Below are positions 7,608-14,534 of a stretch of DNA of 55,299 nt, one piece after another. The position numbers were made by a program, and so were the translations under genes. Numbering within the stretch: the first letter of the stretch is position 1; every line of letters begins with the position of its first letter. The notes under the pieces were generated by a model. The model was not told the DNA's origin and ran no database searches. It worked only from the letters and a program-made list of their open reading frames with translations. The DNA comes from DATHTK01 sp035463295 (GTDB lineage Bacteria > Actinomycetota > Rubrobacteria > Rubrobacterales > Rubrobacteraceae), in NCBI GenBank assembly GCA_035463295.1, contig DATHTK010000047.1, forward strand, positions 1 through 55,299. The letters are read 5' to 3'.

Positions 7608-9341
7608 ATGCCTGCGGTATTCGTTGTTGTGGTCGTGCTGATCGCTTTCTTTCTGGCCTATCGATTCTACTCGACGTACCTGGCTGAGAAGGTCTACGCG
7701 CTAGACAAGGACTTCCAGACCCCGGCGCACGAGTTCGAGGACGGGGTGGACTACGTGCCAACCAACAAGCACGTCCTATTCGGGCATCACTTCACCTCGG
7801 TAGCCGGCGCCGCTCCCATAGTAGGGCCGGCGATCGCGGTATTCTGGGGATGGGTACCGGCGCTCTTGTGGGTAGTGATCGGCACCATATTCGCGGCCGG
7901 GGTACACGACTTCGGGTCGCTGGTGGTCTCGGTCAGAAACAGGGCTCAGAACATCGGAACGCTCACCTCCTCGGTCATCAACGCGAGGTCCCGGACCCTC
8001 TTTCTTCTGATAATCTTCTTCCTGCTCACCCTGGTAAACGCGGTTTTCGCCGTGGTGATGGCGATCCTCTTCGAGAGCAATCCCGGGGCCGTGATCCCCG
8101 CCGTGCTCATCATCCCCATAGCGATAGCCGTCGGGCAGCTTGCCTACAGGAGCCGGATGTCCCTCCTGATTCCCACGATCGTCGGCGTGACGCTGCTCTA
8201 CGTGTTCATCCCCGTAGGACAGGTATTCCCGATCACGGTCGAGCCGCTCGCGGGCGCCCTCGGGTGGGACGTGCGCACCACCTGGGTCGTCCTGATCTTC
8301 GCCTACACCTGGTTCGCCTCCCGTCTGCCGGTGTGGCTCCTGCTGCAGCCGCGCGACTACCTCAACTCTTACCAGCTCTTTATAGCCCTCGGGGTGATCT
8401 TCCTCGGCGTAGCGGTCGGCTTCGACCGGATCGTCGCCCCGGCGTTGAACACGGACCTGCCCGCGGGCTCGCCGAACTGGTTCCCGTTCCTGTTCATCAC
8501 CATCGCCTGCGGCGCGATCTCCGGCTTCCACAGTCTGGTGGCCTCTGGCACCTCCTCCAAGCAGCTCGCCAACGAAACCGACGCCCGCTACGTGGGCTAC
8601 ATGGGTGCGCTGGGCGAGGGCTCGCTCGCCCTCGCGTCCATCCTCGCCTGCACCGCGGGCATCGGCGCTCTGGCCGCCTGGCAAGAGAAGTACACGGACT
8701 TCGGCACGGCCTCGGACGGCGCCGTGGGCAACTTCACCGAGGGCGTGGGCCACTTCGCCAACAACCTCGGCATCCCGCTTGAGATGGGAACCATCTTCGC
8801 CGCAGTCGTGGTAATTACGTTCGCGGGTACGACCATGGACACCGGCATACGCCTGCAGCGCTATATCATCCAGGAGATCGGGGAGATAGTCCGCGTCGGC
8901 TCCCTCACCCGCAACATCACCCTGACGACTACCATCGGGGTTTTGATCCCTCTGGGGCTCGCCCTTTTCCCCGGCGGCGGAGAGACGGGGGGATTCGTCT
9001 TCGGAAACCTGTGGCGGCTCTTCGGCACCACCAACCAGCTCACTGCCGGGCTCGCGCTCGCCATCGTCGCGGTCTGGGTCTTCACCAGGGGCCGCAACCC
9101 GATCGCCCAGATCGTGCCGCTCGTCTTCTTGCTGGCGATGACTACCTGGGCGCTGTTCCTGCAGCTGGGCACCTTTTACCAGGAGGGGTCCTGGCTCCTG
9201 ACCATCCTCGACGCGATCATCTTCGTGCTCGCTCTCTGGCTCATAATCGAGGCGATCGGCGCCTTCCGGCGGGCACAACAACAGCGCCGGACCGGGCAGT
9301 CGGCCGGCGAGTCCGAAGGAGGATCAAGAGACGAGAGGTGA
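7608..9341 (+). CDS. cstA: CstA family transporter
   Basis: The 577-residue polytopic protein matches CstA throughout: VYALDKDFQTPAHEFEDGVDYVPTNKHVLFGHHF near the N-terminus, then VGPAIAVFWGWVPALLWVVIG, then SGFHSLVASGTSSKQL and AGTTMDTGIRLQRYI. About 14-16 membrane segments are visible. Characterised CstA proteins import pyruvate or peptides under carbon starvation. ATG at 7608 is chosen because AGGAGG lies 7 bases upstream. The gene opens a four-gene set joined by overlaps (next start at 9338), and its usual small YbdD-type partner is replaced here by Cys-pair proteins. The substrate may therefore differ from pyruvate. Confidence 0.9.
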   Translation: MPAVFVVVVVLIAFFLAYRFYSTYLAEKVYALDKDFQTPAHEFEDGVDYVPTNKHVLFGHHFTSVAGAAPIVGPAIAVFWGWVPALLWVVIGTIFAAGVHDFGSLVVSVRNRAQNIGTLTSSVINARSRTLFLLIIFFLLTLVNAVFAVVMAILFESNPGAVIPAVLIIPIAIAVGQLAYRSRMSLLIPTIVGVTLLYVFIPVGQVFPITVEPLAGALGWDVRTTWVVLIFAYTWFASRLPVWLLLQPRDYLNSYQLFIALGVIFLGVAVGFDRIVAPALNTDLPAGSPNWFPFLFITIACGAISGFHSLVASGTSSKQLANETDARYVGYMGALGEGSLALASILACTAGIGALAAWQEKYTDFGTASDGAVGNFTEGVGHFANNLGIPLEMGTIFAAVVVITFAGTTMDTGIRLQRYIIQEIGEIVRVGSLTRNITLTTTIGVLIPLGLALFPGGGETGGFVFGNLWRLFGTTNQLTAGLALAIVAVWVFTRGRNPIAQIVPLVFLLAMTTWALFLQLGTFYQEGSWLLTILDAIIFVLALWLIIEAIGAFRRAQQQRRTGQSAGESEGGSRDER

Positions 9342-9778
9342 GCGAGCGGGCGCAACACCGGATCATCCTCGTGCGCGAGTGGGACTCCCAGATGACGGGC
9401 TCGGGCTGCTGCGGAAGGCTGGGCGGTCAGAACCACGAGCTCGGCGACACCGAGACCTTCGCCGCCAACCGCCGCGAGATGGAGGCGATGGGCGCAGTCT
9501 ACCGGGCCTTGCGCGAAGAGCTCTCGGACGAGGACGTGGAGATCTCGGTAGTAGATCCTCGCAACGCCATCTGGCTTGTTCCCGCCGTTTTGCGCGACGC
9601 CCGGCGGCGGGGATTCTCGGCGAGAGAGGTCTGGGATCAGGTACGGCGAGCGGTCTCTTACAACGCGGTGATCTTCGACGGCCGGACGCTCTTCCATGGC
9701 CGCGTCCCCACCCCGGAGGAGGCCGTCGCCGCCATCAGGGGGGAGCTTGAGGGGATGCAGGTCGCTTATGTCTCCTAG
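9338..9778 (+). CDS. CstA-associated protein with CysCys motif
   Basis: The 146-residue soluble protein begins with a beta-alpha unit (RIILVREWDS) and a Gly-rich Cys pair, SGCCGRLGG (Cys24-Cys25). It continues into a region with alternating strands and helices that could be thioredoxin-like (VEISVVDPRNAIWLVPAVLRD, YNAVIFDGRTLFHGR). I recall a family annotated as CstA-like transporter-associated (seleno)protein with this layout, in which one Cys can be Sec; this is from memory. Its GTG start overlaps the cstA stop (GTGA), so translation is likely coupled. An ATG at 9392 just before the Cys pair is a weaker alternative. Role unknown; a redox or metal/metalloid site is inferred. Confidence 0.75.
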   Translation: MSERAQHRIILVREWDSQMTGSGCCGRLGGQNHELGDTETFAANRREMEAMGAVYRALREELSDEDVEISVVDPRNAIWLVPAVLRDARRRGFSAREVWDQVRRAVSYNAVIFDGRTLFHGRVPTPEEAVAAIRGELEGMQVAYVS

Positions 9779-10034
9779 GTGGACCTCCCTGCTCCGGCGC
9801 CTCGACGAGCTCAACGACGAGTTTTTCACCAGCAAGTGGCGCTCGGGGTTGCAGCACGAGGCTACCCGCCAGCAGGACGCTCTGATGGCGATGCTCTTTA
9901 TGGAGGCTCTGGGAGTTCCGAACCCCACGAGCTACTATGCCCTGGAGCTGTACCCGGAGTTCGTGGAGTCTTTCCACCAGTGGCACCGGCGGATGGGGAT
10001 GCAGACCTTCCCCGAAGCCGGCTTCTGCTGTTGA
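9768..10034 (+). CDS. Small protein ending in Cys-Cys-stop (cory-CC-star type)
   Basis: The 88-residue helical protein (MSPRWTSLLRRLDELNDEFF...) ends GFCC directly before its TGA. I associate it with the family named cory-CC-star, known mainly from genome context beside ArsA-like ATPases; the name is from memory. The middle part ALGVPNPTSYYALELYPEF is likely a helical hairpin. The gene overlaps the previous one by 11 bases, and its final TGT-TGA shares bases with the TTG start of the ATPase gene. Terminal vicinal Cys residues suit thiol exchange or metalloid binding and could be handed to the ATPase. Function is unproven. Confidence 0.75.
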   Translation: MSPRWTSLLRRLDELNDEFFTSKWRSGLQHEATRQQDALMAMLFMEALGVPNPTSYYALELYPEFVESFHQWHRRMGMQTFPEAGFCC

Positions 10035-10969
10035 CCGAGAGGCCCCTCGCCTTCTTCGGTGGCAAGGGCGGCGTAGGCAAGACGACGCTGGCCGCCGCGT
10101 TTGCGACCCTGCTGGCCGAGCGTAATGAGAGGACGCTCCTGGTCTCTACAGACCCGGCGCACTCGACGGGAGACGTCCTCGGGGCCCGGCTCTCCGGAGA
10201 GCCGACGCGCGTCGAGGAGAACCTCTGGGCGGTGGAGGTAGACGCCGCGGCCGACGCGGAAGCGTACATCGAACGCATAAAGGAGGACGCCCGCGAGTCG
10301 GTCAGCGCCGAGGTGTTGCCGACTGTCCACAAGCACCTGGACCTGGCGAAATCCAGCCCCGGCATCGAGGAGTCGGCCATGTTCGACCGCTTTGTCGAGC
10401 TGATCTCCCTGAGTCCCTCCGAATACGATCGCATCGTCTTCGACACGGCGCCTACGGGCCACACTTTGAGGCTCCTGACCCTCCCGGCGCTGCTGAGCGC
10501 GTGGGCGGAAGGGATGGTACGTCAGCGCGAGAAGGTCGCCGGCATAGAGCGGATGCTGCGCAACCTCGCCGGCGAGGAGGGATCGGGCGACGACCCGATC
10601 CTCAACCGCCTGCGCGAGCGCCGTGACAGGTTCCACCACGCCCGCCACCGACTTCTCGAGGATACGACCTTCTACCTGGTGCTCATCCCGGAGCGCCTCC
10701 CGATCGAAGAGACGCTCCGTACGCTCCCCGCCCTGACGGATAACGGTATCGTGGTCGGCGGTCTGATCGTCAACCGCGTTCTCCCCGACCTCTCCGAAGG
10801 CGAGTTCCTGCGGGCGCGTCTCGAACAGCAGTCCGAGTACCTGAAGGAGATAGAAAAGCGATTCCGGGGGCAGAGAGTATTCTACGTCGAACAGAGCGCC
10901 CGGGACATCACTCGCCGCGAACAACTGCGCGCCATAGCCGAACAGCTCGCCGGCGCCGACCTCGGCTGA
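10031..10969 (+). CDS. ArsA/Get3-family single-domain ATPase
   Basis: The 312-residue protein has a deviant Walker A GGKGGVGKTT (residues 10-19), switch I STDPAHSTGDVLG (39-51) and the family motif DTAPTGHTLRLL (138-149), with a later IVNRVLP nucleotide-base contact. These define the ArsA/Get3 group, which couples ATP hydrolysis to oxyanion efflux (ArsA) or tail-anchored protein delivery (Get3). It is one ArsA half, so it should work as a homodimer. No arsB, acr3 or arsD lies nearby. Its partners are CstA and two Cys-pair proteins, through a TTGA start/stop overlap. Client or substrate unknown. Confidence 0.9.
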   Translation: MTERPLAFFGGKGGVGKTTLAAAFATLLAERNERTLLVSTDPAHSTGDVLGARLSGEPTRVEENLWAVEVDAAADAEAYIERIKEDARESVSAEVLPTVHKHLDLAKSSPGIEESAMFDRFVELISLSPSEYDRIVFDTAPTGHTLRLLTLPALLSAWAEGMVRQREKVAGIERMLRNLAGEEGSGDDPILNRLRERRDRFHHARHRLLEDTTFYLVLIPERLPIEETLRTLPALTDNGIVVGGLIVNRVLPDLSEGEFLRARLEQQSEYLKEIEKRFRGQRVFYVEQSARDITRREQLRAIAEQLAGADLG

Positions 10970-10997
10970 GACCCGAATTCCATAGCTCTGTGACCTG

Positions 10998-11837
10998 CTA
11001 TCCGCTCCTCTTCAACTTGCCGGTCCTCTTGGCGTAGCGCTCGCCGAGGTGGAATACGCAGAGGCCGAGGGGGACGAAGACCGCGCCCATGATCAGGAGC
11101 GGCCAGATGCTGCTCCAGAGCTCGGCGACGCTCGCACCGTCGAGCAGGGCCGCCCGGCCCCCCTGGAGTGCGTAGGTGACCGGAGAGACCGTGGCGATGG
11201 CCTGCATCCAGCCCGGCAGCACGCTCACCTCGTAGTAGACGCCCGAGACGAGCAGCAGGAGCGAGGAGACGATGTAGCTCACCTGCTGGCCCTTCTCGGG
11301 CGAGAGCAGCGGCAGCACGGCGGCGACGATGCCGAACCCCACGAGCGAGACGCTGCACACCGCGAGCATCAGGAGGGCGCCCCAGTAGTTCGCCTCCGAA
11401 AGGTCGAGATCGAAGAACAGGTAGCAGACGCCTAGAGTGACGACGGTCTGCAAGATACCGTAGACGACGGCGTAGAGCCCCATCCCCAGGAGATGCGTCA
11501 CCCGGCTCGAGGGGCTCATGAAAGTGTACTCGATGGTCCCCTCCCACCGTTCCCAGCTCACCGTCTCCGAGAGCACGTCGAAGAGCATCGAGAGGTAGTT
11601 CCAGAGAAGGGCGCCAACGAGCAGGTAGGTCATAAAGCGTTCGGCGTCGAGCTGCGCGCCGCCGAAGCTCTGGGCCCCGGCGCCGATGTACGTGATCGCC
11701 ATGGCGTTCACCGTGACGTAGACGAGCCAGACCACCTCCCACATGAAGTAGCGCTTGGTCAGGAAGTAGTTGCGTTGTACGTAGCCCCACACGGCGACCA
11801 TCTCCACGAGCCACCGGGGCTTGAGCGCGTTGTTCAT
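10998..11837 (-). CDS. ABC-2 type transporter, permease subunit
   Basis: The 279-residue membrane protein shows six hydrophobic segments (about 33-55, 68-85, 115-140, 146-170, 180-200 and 240-260) and the ABC-2 pattern, with YWGALLMLAVCSVSLVGFG and VSPVTYALQGGRAALL near the end. It lies 8 bases downstream of its ATPase gene and shares its leader-controlled transcript. Likely an exporter of a drug, lipid or polymer; substrate unknown. Confidence 0.85.
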   Translation of the reverse strand: MNNALKPRWLVEMVAVWGYVQRNYFLTKRYFMWEVVWLVYVTVNAMAITYIGAGAQSFGGAQLDAERFMTYLLVGALLWNYLSMLFDVLSETVSWERWEGTIEYTFMSPSSRVTHLLGMGLYAVVYGILQTVVTLGVCYLFFDLDLSEANYWGALLMLAVCSVSLVGFGIVAAVLPLLSPEKGQQVSYIVSSLLLLVSGVYYEVSVLPGWMQAIATVSPVTYALQGGRAALLDGASVAELWSSIWPLLIMGAVFVPLGLCVFHLGERYAKRTGKLKRSG

Positions 11838-11845
11838 CTCTTCTC

Positions 11846-12631
11846 CTACTCTTTCTCCGCCGACGCCTCCTCGACGGAGTAGCCGGTCGCGGCCATGAAG
11901 GTCTCCTCCAGGGTCGGGAGATGTCCGTTCGTCGCGTAAAGGCGCTTGAGCTCATCGGGCGTCTCAAGAGCGATTATCCGGCCGTTCACCATGATGCCGA
12001 CGCGGTCGCAGAGCTCCTCGGCCTCGCCCATGTCATGGGTGCAGAGGAGGATCGAGGAGTCGTGCGCCTCGCGGATGCGCCGGATAAAGGCCTGCACGTC
12101 CCTCTTGCTCCTGGGATCGAGGCCAGTGGTCGGCTCGTCGAGGAGCATGAGCACGGGGCTCGTCAGCAGAGCGCGGGCGAGCGCGACCTTCTGTTGCATC
12201 CCGCGGCTCAGGTGCTCCATAGGCTCGAGGGCCCTCTTGCGGGCAAAGCCGATGTTGTCGAGGATCTCCTCTATGCGCGGGCGCGCCTCGGCGCTCGTGA
12301 CGCCGTAGAGCTTGGCCCCGTAGAGCAAGTTCTCCATCGCCGAGAGCTTCTTGAAAAAGCTCGCCTCGACGCTCACGCGGTTCATGCTGCGCTGCACCTC
12401 CTTGGGGTGGCGCACCGCGTCTACGCCGAAGACCTCGACGCTCCCCGCATCCGGATAGACGAGGGTGGAGATCACACGCACCAGCGTGCTTTTCCCACTC
12501 CCGTTGGGCCCGAGGATGCCGACCACCTCCCCGCGCCCGAGCGCGAGCGAGACCGAATCGAGCGCTCTCACCACTTCCCCGCGCCGCTTGTTGAAGCTCT
12601 TGTATACGTCTCTTAGTTCCAGGGCTTTCAC
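11846..12631 (-). CDS. ABC-2 type transporter, ATP-binding subunit
   Basis: The 261-residue ATPase has Walker A GPNGSGKST (about 41-49), signature LSRGMQQKVALARAL, Walker B LMLLDEPTTGLDP and H-loop CTHDMGEAEELC. The LSRGMQQ form is typical of DrrA/NodI-type exporter ATPases. GTG start at 12631 with GGGAGGAGAG upstream. The 5' region is unusual: about 290 bases that carry a promoter, a 28-codon leader ORF and a GC-rich hairpin on the same strand, listed separately. This suggests control by premature termination. Confidence 0.88.
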   Translation of the reverse strand: MKALELRDVYKSFNKRRGEVVRALDSVSLALGRGEVVGILGPNGSGKSTLVRVISTLVYPDAGSVEVFGVDAVRHPKEVQRSMNRVSVEASFFKKLSAMENLLYGAKLYGVTSAEARPRIEEILDNIGFARKRALEPMEHLSRGMQQKVALARALLTSPVLMLLDEPTTGLDPRSKRDVQAFIRRIREAHDSSILLCTHDMGEAEELCDRVGIMVNGRIIALETPDELKRLYATNGHLPTLEETFMAATGYSVEEASAEKE

Positions 12632-12781
12632 GACGTTTCTCTCCTCCCTTACGAGGCGTCGGGTCTCCTCCGTGGCGACCGACAGCGCGAAGAGTCTTCT
12701 CCCACACGACGACCGCCCGCTAGTGAGGCCCGTCTCGGATAGGATGGGGACCGGTATCCCGGCTTTCTTAGACCAAAGACT

Positions 12782-12810
12782 CGGCCCCCGGTCCTGGTGT
12801 CCGGGGGCCG
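12782..12810 (-). terminator. Attenuator-like GC-rich hairpin in the ABC exporter leader
   Basis: Perfect 10-bp inverted repeat CGGCCCCCGG / CCGGGGGCCG with a 9-base loop, followed on the minus strand by a short T-containing stretch (AGTCTTT). It lies 28 bases after the leader ORF stop and about 150 bases before the ATPase start, where an attenuator would sit. The U-tract is weak, so intrinsic termination is plausible but not certain. Confidence 0.55.
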
Positions 12811-12838
12811 TATGAGAAGACTTGTTTGAGCTAGCTGC

Positions 12839-12925
12839 TCACGTTCTCATCGCGACCGCGCGGACCTCGGGACGCACCTCTCCCGCGAAAATCGGGAGTC
12901 CGATATTCGTGCGGCGCCTCTCCAT
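12839..12925 (-). CDS. Leader peptide ORF upstream of ABC exporter (28 aa)
   Basis: ATG at 12925 reads 28 codons to a TGA at 12841-12839. The peptide begins MERRRTNIGLPIF and ends RAVAMRT, and is Arg-rich. It lies about 40 bases after a near-consensus promoter and 28 bases before a GC-rich hairpin, the arrangement of ribosome-stalling leaders. The ribosome site is weak (AAAGGA about 12 bases upstream). A short hairpin (CTCCCG/CGGGAG) lies inside the ORF. The sequence alone cannot show that it is translated or what would stall the ribosome. Confidence 0.4.
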   Translation of the reverse strand: MERRRTNIGLPIFAGEVRPEVRAVAMRT

Positions 12926-12964
12926 CAGTCTCTCTGGTCCTTTCGCGACGACAACTGCGGCTGC

Positions 12965-12994
12965 ACTCTACAACCGGCTTCGGTGACTTGTCAA
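12965..12994 (-). promoter_or_regulatory. Strong promoter for the leader/ABC exporter operon
   Basis: On the minus strand a perfect TTGACA (12994-12989) is followed after 18 bases by TAGAGT (12970-12965). This is the best consensus-like promoter I found in the window. It points at the leader ORF and exporter genes. Confidence 0.6.
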
Positions 12995-13129
12995 CAGCGT
13001 TGCCTGCATTTTCTCGGTCCGGGCTCTCCGGCGCGCCCGGCTAGGCGGGATCATGCCACCCGCCGTGCGGAGACGCATCAACCATTTGCGTGATCTTTCG
13101 ATCTTCTTGCGAACCAGTGGCATGAGCGG

Positions 13130-14512
13130 TTGGCACGAGTTCGCGCGAGTCGAGTAAGATGTTTTGCGTACGCGGGGAGATCTCATCGGAGGACGGATAT
13201 CGCGCAGTCGAGCTCACAGAGACCACCGGAGATACAAGCCGCGCTCTCCGGGAAGCGGTGCCCATCCGAGACCGTGCTAGAGCACTTCGACGAGGGGGAC
13301 GACCTGATCGTCGGCATGGGAAACTGCGAGCCGGTCACGGTTCTCGACGCTATAGAGGCCAATGCGGAGGAGCTCTCCGGCGTCCGGGTCCACCAGATGC
13401 TTCCGCTGCGCGAGCGCCGCTATATACGCGGGGATTACCCGGACCTCAGGCACGTCTCCTGGTTTCTCTCGCCGGCCAACCGAGAGGCCTTCCACAGGGA
13501 CGCCTGCGACCTCGTACCGAACAGCTTCAGCGACGTGCCGCGGCTCATGCGGCGCTCGACGCGGTGTTCGCTGGTGCTCGCCGCCGTTTCGCCCCCCGAC
13601 CGCCACGGCTACTTCTCGCTTGGCACCCACGCCGACTACGCAGCGGCGATGATCGGCGACGTACCGTTCTTCGTCGAGGTGAACCACCAGATACCCCGGA
13701 CCTTCGGCGAGAACCAGGTTCACCTGAGCCAGGTTGTCGGCTGGTGCGAGGCGGATTACCCGCTCGTGGAGTTGCCGGCCCGGCCGACGCGCGACACCGA
13801 CCGCCGGATCGCGGAGCTCGTCGCCGAGCGCGTCCCGGACGGCGCGACGTTGCAGGCGGGCATCGGCTCGATACCCGACGAGGTGCTTAAGCTACTCGGC
13901 GACCACAAGGACCTCGGGGTCAACACCGAGCTCCTCTCCGACGGGTTCGTCGACCTGATCGAGAAGGGGGCTATCACGGGGGCCCGCAAGCGCTCCCACA
14001 GGAACAGGACCATCGCGACGAACGCCCTGGGGAGCCGGCGGCTCTACGAGTTCGTCGAGGGCAACCCCGGCGTCGAGTTCTGGCCCGTCGACCACACCAA
14101 CGACGATCGGAACATCGCGGGAGAGGAGAGCTTCGTCGCCATCAACGCCACCCTCGAGGTGGACTTCCTCGGCCAGTGCGCCTCCGAGTCGCTTGGCAGC
14201 GAGTACTGGTCTTCCTCGGGCGGCCAGCCGGACTTCGCCCGAGGAGCGATCTACTCCGAGCGCGGCCAGTCGTTTATCGTGCTCCACTCCACGACGGCCG
14301 ACGAGTCAGTCTCCCGCATCGTACCTCAACTGCACCCGGGCGCCGCGGTCACTACCTTCAAGAACATAGTGGACCACGTCGTCACCGAGTACGGCGTCGC
14401 CGAGCTTCGCGGCAGCACCGTCCGCGAACGCACCCGGAAGCTGATCGGCGTCGCCCACCCGAAGTTCCGCGACGATCTCGAACACCGGGCGCGAGAGATA
14501 GGCTACCTGTGA
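13130..14512 (+). CDS. Acetyl-CoA hydrolase/transferase family (acyl-CoA:carboxylate CoA-transferase)
   Basis: The roughly 425-residue core matches the Cat1/4-hydroxybutyrate CoA-transferase family: DDLIVGMGNCEPVTVLDAI, DATLQAGIGSIPDEVL-type (here GATLQAGIGSIPDEVL), ELLSDGFVDLIEKGAITGARK, the substrate region NATLEVDFLGQCASESLG and GGQPDFARGA. The usual catalytic Glu in the EVDFLGQ region is present. It would move CoA between acyl-CoA and a carboxylate such as acetate. The start is unclear: the only standard start in frame before the domain is TTG at 13130, and that overlaps a promoter-like TTGGCA...TAAGAT pair. The true start may be non-standard near 13195-13230. It is followed 22 bases later by the ATPase-GNAT fusion gene. 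Confidence 0.85.
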   Translation: MARVRASRVRCFAYAGRSHRRTDIAQSSSQRPPEIQAALSGKRCPSETVLEHFDEGDDLIVGMGNCEPVTVLDAIEANAEELSGVRVHQMLPLRERRYIRGDYPDLRHVSWFLSPANREAFHRDACDLVPNSFSDVPRLMRRSTRCSLVLAAVSPPDRHGYFSLGTHADYAAAMIGDVPFFVEVNHQIPRTFGENQVHLSQVVGWCEADYPLVELPARPTRDTDRRIAELVAERVPDGATLQAGIGSIPDEVLKLLGDHKDLGVNTELLSDGFVDLIEKGAITGARKRSHRNRTIATNALGSRRLYEFVEGNPGVEFWPVDHTNDDRNIAGEESFVAINATLEVDFLGQCASESLGSEYWSSSGGQPDFARGAIYSERGQSFIVLHSTTADESVSRIVPQLHPGAAVTTFKNIVDHVVTEYGVAELRGSTVRERTRKLIGVAHPKFRDDLEHRAREIGYL

Positions 14513-14534
14513 GTAGAAGAGCCGAGCCTGTAGC

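Noticed and set aside
7776..9281. 501-codon ORF opposite cstA
   Set aside because: Acidic, Gly/Arg-rich shadow; cstA is clear.
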